NCBI GenBank assembly: GCA_040954595.2
Contig: CM082582.2
Span: forward strand, 7,378,001 to 7,442,000
Direction: 5' to 3'
Source: Balanoglossus misakiensis
Lineage: Eukaryota; Hemichordata
DNA: 64,000 nucleotides
Made by a program: the position numbers and the translations under genes. Shown here piece by piece: positions 1-11,600 of this stretch; position 1 is the stretch's first letter, and every line of letters starts with the position of its first letter. The notes beneath the pieces were generated by a model, which was given only the letters and a program-made list of their open reading frames with translations, did no database searches and had not been told where the DNA came from.

Positions 1-1838
1 AACCAGGCGGCTGTACCCGAGCGACGTCATCCCCGCAATCTGTTCAGCCATTGGCCAACGACGATACGAGAAAAGACTTTGCGCCAATGGCAGCGTCGCC
101 ATCGAATCTGTCAGGTACGTTGCTTTACCCGAGCCCGGCGGCCGCCAGGGCGAGGGGGAATTCGACCGGCTCGAGTGGCTACGGTTCCGACCCGCTAGAA
201 ATCAACGGACTTACCGATTGCTATAGACTATCCAGCAGCGGACAATCCGTGGACTCGAACAGTGTAGCGAGCGCTTCGGACTCGAGTGTGTCGTTTGCCG
301 ACAAACTTCCAAAGGTTGGCGGCTTTCAAAGTGAACCTTGTACCTTTTCTCTTTCCAGTGGACCCCAAGGGCTGACAAAAACACGGCGCAACACCTTCTC
401 TGGCGGCAATGATAACAATCACCACGGCAGAGATCGGGAACAAATCACCGAGGCTGATTCCTCGCGTCGAAAACGAGTGATTCCGAGGCGATTAACTTTG
501 TCATCAATCAACGAATTATACAGATTTTGCGACGACCGCTTCAATCAAGACGAGAGGTCGTTCCTGAAAAATACAGGCGTCGTTGTGCAAAGAAAAAGCT
601 CAATCGACAGCCTGGTAAATTCCTCATTTGATGAATTCGAGACGAATGACGCAATCAGCGACACCAGCGTTGATGAACACAGCGCCGACATACCCGCCCC
701 GTTCGATTTGCTCGACATATATTCCCTCAGCGCCCGTGCGAGGTTGGTGAAAGACAGCGAGACCGCCGGAGACCGCGGCGGCGCTGATCATTCTGCGTCG
801 CCACCATCGTTGTCTGCGAGAACGAGCTCGCTGCGGGCGACGCCTCCTGCGCCATCAACCGAAAATAAACCCCAGAAAACGAAAGCGAAGAGGCCCACGC
901 GACGGAGATCTTCCATTTTCACGTCCATCGCCGAACGGCTGCTGCAGTCAACGGGCGCCTCGTCGAAGAAAAAAGACAAGGAGGCCAGCAAAGCGTGGAG
1001 TCAATCGCGTTCCAAATCGTGTCCATCGTCGCCGACGTCGTCCCCAACGCTGAAGAGAAAGCCTGACAAGGAGAACGGCAAATCGTCGAAATATAAAATC
1101 AATCTGCGGTGGTCAAAGAACAAAAAACAGTACAAAAGTTGCCAATCCCTCGACCGATTTGATTGCAGTAGTAGTAGTAGTACCACCAACTCACAAGAAC
1201 AACAGCCAAGACCCAACTCCTTTCACGGGTCAAACTCGGTACTGAAGAAGCTGTCGAAACAGGACCACGAAATTCTGATGAAATACTGCCCGGATCCGCT
1301 TGCCAACAGCGGCCCTGTATTAAGCCCCGGGGACAGACAGTCACACCTGGTGCCTGTTGGCGAACCTATCATGAACACTTCCAGCCAATCAGAACCGCGA
1401 ACACATGCGCGGAGGAAGCAACGAATCCAATCATTGGACGATATGGACGGTGGCCCGGTGGCATCCACGCGGACGACGTGGAAGTCAATGGAAGGATTGG
1501 CCAAGCCACCTTCACCGTACAAAGCGAAGACGTTACCCCGACCAAAACGCAACAGCATTCGCGACACCGTGAAGACAGGTCAAACAAATTCGACGAACTC
1601 TCACTCAACGCACTTAAATCAGAGCACGTCGCCTAAAAAATCGACTCCGGGACCAAAGTCGACGCATGCGGGGCACCGAACTGTGTGTTCAACGGAGAAA
1701 ACCAGTGGAAATAAACTGTCGATCAAATCAAGAATAGTCGACGACGATGTTTTTGATGGCTATATAGACATGAAAACGAACCTGATTGAGTCAGACGAAG
1801 AATTCGATAATTATTATACGAATATGAATCGAACATGA
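1..1838 (+). CDS. Docking/adaptor-like protein with C-terminal YxxM motifs (3' part only)
   Basis: The frame is open from position 3 to the TGA at 1836-1838, giving 611 codons. No convincing start exists: the frame runs off the window edge, and the TTG at 51 is not a plausible start. A weak acceptor (tgttcag) ends at 47, so the exon could begin at 48. The protein is basic, Ser-rich and apparently disordered. Its last 25 residues hold two YxxM motifs, GYIDM (Y587) and NYYTNM (Y605), each preceded by acidic residues; YxxM is the classic PI3K p85 SH2-binding site of IRS-type docking proteins. Basic-Ser-hydrophobic-acidic motifs recur (RRLTLSSINELYRF at residues 162-175, QRKSSIDSL, SCQSLDRF, RIQSLDDM, WKSMEGL) and resemble 14-3-3/basophilic-kinase sites. 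A short (AGT)n run encodes five Ser near 1166-1180. The gene lies 2.3 kb upstream of a PH-PTB gene on the same strand and shares a motif with it, so a PH-PTB N-terminus outside the window is inferred, not seen. Confidence 0.75.
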   Translation, partial: PGGCTRATSSPQSVQPLANDDTRKDFAPMAASPSNLSGTLLYPSPAAARARGNSTGSSGYGSDPLEINGLTDCYRLSSSGQSVDSNSVASASDSSVSFADKLPKVGGFQSEPCTFSLSSGPQGLTKTRRNTFSGGNDNNHHGRDREQITEADSSRRKRVIPRRLTLSSINELYRFCDDRFNQDERSFLKNTGVVVQRKSSIDSLVNSSFDEFETNDAISDTSVDEHSADIPAPFDLLDIYSLSARARLVKDSETAGDRGGADHSASPPSLSARTSSLRATPPAPSTENKPQKTKAKRPTRRRSSIFTSIAERLLQSTGASSKKKDKEASKAWSQSRSKSCPSSPTSSPTLKRKPDKENGKSSKYKINLRWSKNKKQYKSCQSLDRFDCSSSSSTTNSQEQQPRPNSFHGSNSVLKKLSKQDHEILMKYCPDPLANSGPVLSPGDRQSHLVPVGEPIMNTSSQSEPRTHARRKQRIQSLDDMDGGPVASTRTTWKSMEGLAKPPSPYKAKTLPRPKRNSIRDTVKTGQTNSTNSHSTHLNQSTSPKKSTPGPKSTHAGHRTVCSTEKTSGNKLSIKSRIVDDDVFDGYIDMKTNLIESDEEFDNYYTNMNRT

Positions 1839-4179
1839 AACACGGAATAGGGCGCCACCTCGTGGCCTATTCCACGCCAAAGCTGTTGATTAGGAAGTTT
1901 AATATTAATATAAACTCCAAATTATTAATCGAGTCATATTACTGCGTTTAAGATTAGATATTCGTCGATGTGCATGTGTGTAAGAGGGGGGATTGGGGGT
2001 AACAATTCAAAATGAATTTTTTGAGGCAGATATTCTCTCGAAGAGCAAGGTATTGTTACTTGTTTGGCGCATACACCAACATTCCATTAATGAAATTGGT
2101 TACTTGATAATTCTCCTAGTCAGGGCATTTGTGTATTATTCTCATTTTCTGTTGTTTTTCTTCTACACCATCTTGCTATGAATGAATTGTCGCACACCTG
2201 TATTCATTCAATATTCATCGGCACCGATATTGGCGTATTGTTTACGTATTTTTACTCCTTGACAACCCGATGTGACAAACATATTGCGGGGAAAATCGCA
2301 GAATGTTAACGTTGTATCATTTAACTGCGTCATCGGTGCAGTGTGATTATCAAATAAATATTTCTGTTTTAATAACGCTGTCTTAATTTTGATACGTGAC
2401 TACAGCTGCAAAGGCCAGCGTTATGCGTCGTCACGGTCAATTATAAGAATTCTATAATTCTTTATTTAATTATTATTATGATTTGCTTTGCTGATGGCGA
2501 ACAACGGATTCTTATCACGCTATGCCCACACGTCGAGTGATTATATAACATCATGTAATGTCATCACTCTTAGATGATTTCTATATAACTGCATATTTAT
2601 TGATCAAAATATATTACAATGGTAAAATTACTGATCGTAAAGTTGCAACTGCTGGTGTTGACGGACCACAATCATGGTCGCCGCACCATGGAAACGCGTG
2701 TTTTCCGTTGGACACAACGCTGCAACGCGAGGCGTGAATACAGGGAACTCTCCTCGGATCAGACGGATGCGATAATTGGTTTATGGAGTGTGGATAATTA
2801 GTTCCCCAAAGCCCCGTATCTCCGCAATGTGACCGTGTCAAGAGTCATCACGGACACGCGTGAGTCATTGGTACAATGTAGGGCTCGTCAAAAATGGAGA
2901 GGGGGGAGGGGTGGGTGGGAATTAAGAGGCTACGTGTACAAACCAACGGATTTTCTCGAGTGTGATTTCTCTAAATTTATAAACTATTTTTTCTCGGATC
3001 AAATAAACACGGCAACTAAACGCGTTAACCTCTCATTCCTGCCAAACATTTAATAATCGCGTGTACACAAACAAGGCTTTCCACTCTGAATAATTGTTAG
3101 CGTCACAACAGCGTGAACGTCGCTTCATGCGTTGTCAGCTACAGAAAGAATATTATGCAATCATTGGGTGTGTCGTGGCGCAGACTACTGCAATCCGACA
3201 TCCATCATACTTGTTCTTTAATTCTACTTCATCTTAACCTGGGAAATTAATCATTTATATCGATTGCTTTTTGAAGGCGCGTCATGACCTTATTAAAACG
3301 CAGACTGCAATCCACATATAACACACCCTCGGAGATATATGGAAGTGATTTTCGTTTACAGATGTACATCATCAGAGGTGGATGCGAATAATAGAGATTT
3401 CATTTCATGGTTTGAGCAAATACCTGGGGATGGGCCTCCAATTTTGATAATTTCCTTATCTCAATCGTCCGCTCTCTATAGGCCAATTGTGTCAAGTCAA
3501 ATAGTACATTTAAAATCTCCTCTCTTAATATTTAATTTCGAAAATTACATCCGGTGTTACAATTGAAAATGTCCATATAAGTGAAGTATCTGGAACTCTA
3601 TCTATCCACTTAGTAACACGCGCGTACGCATCACCAGGGGCAATCTAAAGGCACGCGCGCGAACAACACGCAGGGAAATCGATATTCCCAGGTACTACCG
3701 GGGAAGGAATCATTTTTAAAATATCGTCAGGTCCTCTATAAAGATAGCGTACAGTACACTATACATTAGCATCACTCACTTTTTCCCCGATGTTTCATTT
3801 AATAAATTCCGGATCCGTGCGCCCCCTGCCGTCAGTTTTTATGGACTCCCTAAGAATACCAACGATCTCATCACCTGTGGGAGATCTCAGTCTCTGCAGT
3901 CTAGTGTGGGCACACGTGGCCATGCCTTGGCAAGGGGCATTCATCACACTCCGTTATGTTAGGTTGACCAATGCGAAGTTGACAGTCGACGCCAACAAGC
4001 TGATGTTTGTTTATTTTCGAAAAGTGCACCAAGGCGCCAGGTCTACGTGATATGCCCGGCGGCTCGGTTGGCTAATTAATACACGGCGTAAAGTACGTAT
4101 ACGTACACGGAAATCATAAGGGTTCTCTCACTAATCTGCACCATTCGATCATTAGTCAGGCCTGACCGAGTTCGTCGAG
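1839..4179. other. Intergenic: 3' UTR of the upstream gene and promoter region of the DOK-like gene
   Basis: The region is AT-rich with no ORF I can recognise. AATAAA at 2353-2358 is a candidate poly(A) signal about 515 bp after the stop at 1838. The right end (about 3600-4180) has more CpG and is the likely promoter/5' UTR of the next gene. It contains a perfect 14-bp palindrome, gtacgtatacgtac, at 4093-4106. Confidence 0.5.
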
Positions 4180-7100
4180 ATGGATCTGAGATGCGGATAC
4201 CTACACGTTATTCTTCCAGATGAAGAAGCGAAATACAGTCTTCAGGTAGGTCTATGTGTAAATGTGTGTGTTTGTGTGACAGTGTGTGAGAGAGGGGGGG
4301 GGTCAATTTCTGCTGCCGTATTAATATTTTACACTGTTTTATCGACATCGACACTATTTTCTGTCAATGAAAATGTATTTTATCTATTTTATGTAACATC
4401 ATTAGCGGGTGAGCATCTTCCAAAAGATATCTAGACAGGTATATTCCTGATAGTTTTTGGCATTATATAAAGCCTACACGCTTAACGAAATGTAGAGGCA
4501 ATATAGCTTTCATCTTCAGTGACCAAAAGATTTTATCTCTTCCACGTTCACCCTACAGCAAGGAATACTATGTGTATTTATTTCCAGGTGTGGCCGTGCA
4601 AGTGGGTGAGGACGCGGCGAGTCGTGTCCATCGGCGGCCACAAAGCGCTGCTGGAGATCTGCGACGACAGAAGCGGCGAGCAGAAGACCGACCTGCTGCT
4701 GGAGAACATCACCAGCGTCCGCCGGGTGGCCAACAAGCACCGCTACGCGTTCAGGATCGACTCCGGCGACCACCCGCTGGTCTACCTGGCGTCCGACAGC
4801 GAGACCGGCAGCCACGAGTGGATCTCGGTGCTGAAGAGAAGTCTGCTGCCGGACATCCCGGCTATCAGGGAACTACCTGAAGTCGGAACGGGTAAGGCCA
4901 CTCTGAGAATTATTCGAAGGAATTTGTATGGACAGTATACATGTATACGCTTTGTGAAGGTGACGACGCCGCGGTTATCTGCTGTGTCATGAGAAATGGG
5001 CGGCGTTTTGAATTTGAACTCCAGTTTATATGGATATTAAATCATCTTTGTGGGTCAAGCAAACCATTTACATTCAAGGAATTGTTTTATGTTGTAATGA
5101 AAATTCCCGGTGGTCACGCTCACGGAGATAAATTCCACTTTATATTCTCACATTAGGTTTAACTTAATTGACGCTGAGTGTTCTAGTACCTTGCTCTTGT
5201 TTTCTATTGAAGTACTTATCAAGTCAATCAATTTGCTTTTTCATGAAGACGATGATGAAGAAGGCGCTAGGAATATTTCATGTTCAATTGCTCGTTGACC
5301 CTGAAAATGGCAGACTTGCGGCTGTTGTCAAAGCCCTTCTCGATACCTGTGATTATTAAACCCTCGATGTTATCCATATCTTCCTAAAATGTTCACTGTT
5401 TTCGACGGGAAACTCAAATTTCACATTGTAAAGACGTCATTCAGATATGGCGGATAAGAGGCTGAGGAATAGGACTTGAAATTATTAGAAACGGACGTAA
5501 AATTGAGGGCGCTTTCTTTTCGATGCACATCACGCAAAAATAACAAACCGATCGTATAATCGGGTCATCCATTATCATGGCATATTTGGAAAAGAGAATG
5601 TGGGATAAAATATTCATGTTAGATCTTTCTCATTCATTAAAGTGTCGCTACTTGAATACAAATCCGAGGAGAAAAATCGCATTATTTTAGCGGCTCTGTA
5701 AATGTCATATTAGGTCACGGTCTTCCTCACCCAGACGTATGCGCCTCGGGGATAGATTTTCAGAAAAATTATAGGCCTCCAAACCTTTTAATGCTTTGCT
5801 GTATTAAAGTGTGTGGGCAGTCTTTTTGAAGAGAAATTTTGCCAGACGCAGTCACTGTGATAAATGCAGCCTAATTTTAATGAGATAAATATGTAAATGA
5901 TAAGTTTTGAAGATGGTGGGTAAATTAGATCTGAGATACAATTATTGTTGTACGACGGTTGCCAGGTATTACTGTACGTTCCAATACGTGAAGATGTTTC
6001 CAGTAACTTTACATTTCGTTCGCAGAGTTCCATCGCGTGTGGGCGTTGCCGTTGGGCAGTGCGGACAAGATGAGACTGAACGGGGAGTTCCTGCTGGCCG
6101 TCACCGCTCAGCGGCTGTCGTTGTACAACGAAGATGGCACGCAGTGTCTCCAATGGCAACTGGATAAAATAAAGAGGCTCGTGATCATCTGCAAAATCGA
6201 GGACTTCGCGCAGGAGGATTACGGCAGGATCCTGTTCGTGCAAACAGAAGAGTGAGTTTCACATTAACCACTTTTTCTTCATGCAAAGGATGTTGCTCGT
6301 GTCTACATCTTTAACACGGAGGAAAATCACTGTCTCTTGTTCAGTCGAGTTCCTGGTGAACATGCTTACAAGTCGTTGTCCTCAGAAATATATATGCATA
6401 TCTAAATATCAATATCTCTTGACGGAAAGTTTTAGACGCGGTGTCACACGTTCAACTCTTTTCGTTTACATTTTATTCATTTCAGTAACCGTGGGGAAGA
6501 TGGCGGTGAATACTATTTCCTATCCGGTCAGATGCAACGAATTCTGCAACAGATAGTGAATACTATCAGCAGAAGTGCCAGTAAGATGGGTGGCCGAGAT
6601 TCTCGTGGCCTGCCTATGGATGAATCGCCATCTACATCACCAAGACCCGAGTCAACAGCGGCGACGCCGGTTCGGGAGTTCGGCCAACCGAGCGGCGGGG
6701 AATCGACACCCGAGCCGGGGAGAGTCACCCCGGGAGAGAGAGCTCGTAAAATACTGATGCAGTCGAAACACCTGGCCCTAAAATCGTCAGAGAAAGAAAG
6801 GCTCTCATACACCAGCGGTCTATTAAGAGAGACGCGAATAACCACACAGTCGGTCAAGGGAACAGAGGTTAGGCAGAGACGAAAGAGCTGCGTTGGCTAC
6901 TACCACAGTACGGCAAGGGCAGAAAGTCCGGACTCGAAGCGCGTCAAAGACGAAATTACAGCTACCCAAGACGCTCTTCGCCTGAGATCAGCATCTTTAA
7001 GCCGTTACGACTCCAAAAGAAATGGCAAGCAGTTTGCCAATAAAGGGGACCCGGTGGAAGTCGCCAAAGAGGGCGGTTTGAGAGTTGATTCCGAGCCGAG

Positions 7101-8655
7101 GCGTGACCAATTACTGGTTGCAAGTTCCGTGACACCGCAGGGACTGAGACAAGAGTTGGCCTCCAGACGCCGGGCTGCAAACCTTGAGCGCAAATTATCA
7201 CACCAGTTCACCCAGTCACTGGCGGAATATTTCTCTCCCCCGGCAAGACGCAGACACGCCTCAGAGCCCGAACGTCGCTTTGTGAACGGGGACGGAAATG
7301 CAGATGCCGTCGACAGCACGAGACCTCGGGATAAACTTCGTGCGCAAGAAGCCCGCAAGGAGAATGTCCCTTCCCACGTCGACCACGCATGCCCCATCTG
7401 CGGGACCAACGTCGACAGATTGGAGATGTCAAGAAATTCAAGTTTCTGTGATAGGTTTGCTGAAAGCAAGCAGCAGCGACCAGCCAAGGGCAACACCCTG
7501 CCGTCTCAAAAACCGAGAGAGCCAATGGCGCGGAGGTCCTCTCTGGCCTCAATCGACGAGTTGCACAAAGTGCCGCGAAGTCCCGATGCTCGGCGGAACT
7601 CGACGGAGGACAGAGATTCGAAAAGTCCGCATCAGTGTGCAGACAGAACCCCGTCCAGGCGACCACTGACGCCCGCGGTGCTGAATTCGACACCGGTGAT
7701 GGCGTGTCACGTCTGCGGGACGAATCTTGAGGAGTACAGAATGGAGGGTAGACATTCAAACGCCGAGAAAACTGTACCCGCCGTTGATGCCTTACACCAA
7801 AACAGCTTGCCGGGTAAGCACAGGGAGGGGTGGACATCAAACAAAACCCACAGATCGTCAGAAGATGTTGAAAACTATGACCTGTTGAAACAAGAAGGCC
7901 CGGAAGGCGATTTGGATGGGCAATCCAAACGTAACCACCATCCGGAATTGGCCCAGATCCGCATCCATGGTCAGGGCGCTGGGTACGCCACATCCAACCC
8001 ATCAGATACGATGTCACAGCATACACGTGCACGCAGACGACATCATTCGGATGAAAACAGTGACCACTTCGATTATTTCGATGAAGGCCGCATTTCTCCG
8101 TACGGATCGAGTCGAAGCAGCTCATCGGATGAATCATCACCGGGGTCTGATTCGTCGTGGGCGTCACAAAATAACGATGGTGTTTTTCTGCTTCGTTCAG
8201 AGACAAGTCGAAGAACCAAAACAAGATCGCGAAGGAAAAGCTCCGTAAAAGTAAATGCTAATGCAGGTGTCAGAGAGCTTGAACATGCATGCAGGTCTAA
8301 GTCGACCCGACAGAGATCATCTGTAACATCGATTGGCCAAGCAAACCTTCTCTTCGCAGACCAAGACATTGGAGATGTCGACAGAGATGATAGTCACCAA
8401 TACGAGTCCCGCCTCTACGGTCAATCCGATGTTGTCAGAGCGCCCAACTACTCTGCGCCCTCGTCAACAAGCCGTTCGCAGTGTCCCGAAAGCGGCCATC
8501 CGACAACCGCCCGCCAGAAATGGCAGCAGATGAGCTGCGGAAGTCGACGGCGGAGATTTTCAACTGGCTGCCGCGAGGTCGCTGTAATCAGAGAAGACTG
8601 GAGAACGCCCACCACCAGTGTTGAGAGGTATGACGCAACACCTCCAGGCATTTGA
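4180..8655 (+). CDS. DOK/IRS-like adaptor: PH + IRS-type PTB + long tail (921 aa)
   Basis: Four coding exons: 4180-4245, 4588-4891, 6026-6251 and 6486-8655. Junctions are canonical (CAG|GTAGGT, tttccag|G, GTAAGG, cgcag|A, GTGAGT, ttcag|T) and the joined 2766 nt is one open frame ending at TGA 8653-8655. The start is the ATG opening the PH domain (MDLRCGYLHV). Residues 1 to about 118 form a PH domain ending in the Trp of HEWISVLKRS. Residues 124 to about 222 form an IRS-type PTB domain: EFHRVWALPLGS, then LLAVTAQRLSLYN, WQLDKIKRL, and EYYFLSGQMQRILQ at the end. In DOK/IRS proteins these bind phosphoinositides and NPxpY sites of receptor kinases at the plasma membrane. The last exon encodes about 720 residues of Ser/Arg-rich disorder with two CxxCGTN motifs (C501/C504, C606/C609) and RRSSLASIDELHK at 548-560. 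Vertebrate DOKs are about 330-540 aa, so the tail is unusually long. The exact subfamily (DOK1-3, 4-6, 7 or IRS) is not resolved. Confidence 0.88.
4892..6025 (+). other. Intron 2 of the DOK-like gene
   Basis: An 1134-bp intron between the PH and PTB exons, bounded by GTAAGG and ttcgttcgcag. Apart from the splice signals I see no gene, repeat or RNA in it. Introns 1 (4246-4587, with a GT-rich stretch near 4258-4300) and 3 (6252-6485) are also empty. Confidence 0.7.
7384..7764 (+). other. Twin CxxCGTN motifs in the DOK-like tail
   Basis: Two matching blocks lie 105 residues apart in the last exon: HACPICGTNVDRLEM (Cys codons 7390 and 7399) and MACHVCGTNLEEYRM (Cys codons 7705 and 7714). Both have the form C-x-[IV]-C-G-T-N-[VL]-[DE]-x-x-x-M. 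Each resembles half of a zinc ribbon, so the two together could bind one zinc through four cysteines. Zinc binding is inference. The intervening stretch is Ser/Arg-rich. Confidence 0.6.
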
Positions 8656-11600
8656 GAGCCGGAAATCTCGAGCAGCAGCCGAGGAATGACGCGATTTGAC
8701 GAGAGTCAGGGCAACTTAAAGTAAAAAAGTCAACGATGTAAAGAAACGGGGTTTTTTATAATATGTCATGATCGAAAGTTATCTCATCAATCGTATTGAA
8801 AACTTTTTCAACTGGCTGAGTTGAACTTCATAAGTACGACAAGTTGAGTCCCGCAAGGAACTCGAATATTTAAAGGGACAGTCTCGTTCATTTTTACAGT
8901 ATTTTAGTTTCATTTATAGATCATTTGTGTTGTACTGTTGCACTTCAACATGACCGATGGCCAGTTATCACAACTCACCTGACTTCACGTATATGAATAC
9001 ATTACATGAGTACTTCCCTCATTTAATTTTTGGTCAATACCAAAAATGCGGTAGACGTATTCTCCTGTCGTGCACGTACCGTATACAAGGCGTGTGACAA
9101 CGGGTAATTAAACATCCAGCTAACAGAATGATAACGACCTAACCGATATGTCTAAAGAAATGATATTAAACGAAATATTGTCAAAAGTGATCGACTTTAC
9201 CCTAAAGGTTAAAAGCCGGTGCAGTAAAATTTGGCGGAGCGGACGCGAAATCAGGCCTTTGATCATCACTATCCTGACCCGTACGATGGCCTTATATCGC
9301 TCGTGGTAATATATATTTATACAGCTGAGAGAAACGGTTTCATAGAAGTGGACAAAAGGCGCTCATCATCATCGGCAGGACTTCACACGGAAGGCGATTA
9401 TATCGATAAATAAATCATGAAAATGTCTGCAGGTCAAGCTCTCCAGTGCCAGGGCTTTGTCTGCGGTCAGGGGCAGGACTCGGGGTAAATGCCGTGATTA
9501 ATTGACTGACAGTTTGCAAAGAGAAGATAGAGGGGAGCTCAGCTGTGAATTCTGCGTGAAACTCTTTTAATCTCAGTCCCAAGTGACATCCATTAAGACG
9601 GGCACGCAGGCTGCAAGAGGTAGATCATCTATATGGCGGAGGCCGCACTGCGACCAAAATGAAAATGCCCATCTTGAACCACCGTCGACTGAATCGTTGT
9701 GACGGACGACATCAGGTGCTGGGTCACGAAACCTGCGAGTAACCGTAGCGATAAATTATGAAGTCACACACATCAAGTCTACCCCGGAAACAACATAAAG
9801 TCGTCTGACATTTCTGTGTTAACGCACTTTTGTACAGTTGTTCACTTGAGTTCCCAGTTTCACCAACTGAACACATTTATGGGTTGCATAAATTAAAACA
9901 GTCTCTCATCCAATCACATCAATGTATTTGTGGCTCAGTATATCGCACAAAATTAACACCAAGGCGTATATTTCACTGATATTTTAATACAAACAAAAAT
10001 GGAAGAAATAAAAACAAGACAACAAAAAATAAAATTCTGAATGTTTCCATTACAGAACATTGCTATTATATAACGACTACGTGTAATAAATGTGTTTAGC
10101 ACGAGTAACCTAAGGGACTTTGTGTGAATATATTAGTGTGTTTGGTAGCCATTTATTATTACCCCCAAGTTACCGTTAATGGAATGGAGCAAGCAAAAGC
10201 TGACAGAGACCGATGTTGACTGCAGCATATATCTAAATGGTTTGAATTATATTCTGATGGTTGATACCATTGTTTGGTAAAGGGGTCGGTGTTCTACTGC
10301 AGAAAACACGGAGCATGAGAGGCAGTGCAGTGGTACTTGTTCAAAAATCAGACAATATAATGTACCTAGCAATGGAAAGGCAGTGATTACAAACTTTATG
10401 TCAATAAAAACAGTCATTTGAATCTTGTGCCAGCAATGGAGTCAAAGTATTGACCAACTGAGGACATCCTTCCTGGTCGTCAGTCTTTCATTACTAGTAT
10501 AACTGAATATCGCTATCCTGGTTACAGTTTAACTTTTCAAATTGTTTCATTTTTTTCCCATTTACTTAGGTGGTCTGTATGCATATTTGCACAATTTATG
10601 CAAAACAATGCAACCCCTTAACTTACCAACTGGTCTCAGGACCCCCTTTTGACATTCAGTAAACTAAAACTACTCTTTCTAATCCTGGTGTCATTTTCAT
10701 TCAGGAGTAATCTACACTGTATTGTAGATAGAGACAAGTAAAGCAGTTTGCTGTCTGACATGAACATACATTATCACCCAGATTTTTTACCATTCTAGCA
10801 GTCACCTGCGATGTATACATGTATTTATCTATGCTGTCCCTCTAACTCCACTACACACCTACACCTACATCTTGCATCATTTTGAAGTTTCTGATTTTGT
10901 TCTTTTAGCACCTGGATCTTAAAATTCAGGAAGGTTAATCATCTGCATGCTGTCATCCCTGCATGTACAGTGCTATCACCCACATACATACGCATGTCCC
11001 ATACACAATGGGAGTTAACCATTCACAGATGGAGAGAATACTGAGTTATCGCGCGCGAGCTGAAAAAATCCAGAGACAGTCGTATACAGAAATTTTTTTA
11101 GTACGACATCTACTTATGAAAGAGCTGTGCTGATTGGCTTGGTAAGATAAGACAAGAGAAGCACCGCCTGTCATCAACCAATAAACCACAGCCTTACATT
11201 AATAGTCATCTGGACTGCACCTGTTGAACAATTCTTAACTTGCATATTATGGAATGTGAAGATAATGGAACTATGGATTATTTTTTCTCGATGCATAGAA
11301 GCATAAATACATCTTCTACCTGTTGTGATTTTTTATAATATTTCTCTGATGAAAAAAATGGTTTTCAAAACCCATTACCTTATTGCTGTATGGAAAAACT
11401 GACAGTAAACTATCTATAATAGTAACAATAACAGGTCACGTCGCTGGAACGGGTGGGATTTTCTGAACTGTGAAACAAAGTCTGACCTATTGCCAATACT
11501 TGTAAAGCTAAAAATGAACACTTGGACACATCGTAAAAATGAGCTTAATAGGCCCCCAGGGTCATATTTCAGTTCGCCTGATGACATTTGTTTTGATTTT

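Noticed and set aside
51-53. TTG at 51 as the start of the first gene
   Set aside because: TTG is not a credible animal start and the frame continues open to position 3, so this is the inside of an exon.
788-8651. Long minus-strand ORFs opposite the two plus-strand adaptor genes
   Set aside because: They are antisense shadows of GC-rich coding exons and lack any recognisable domain.
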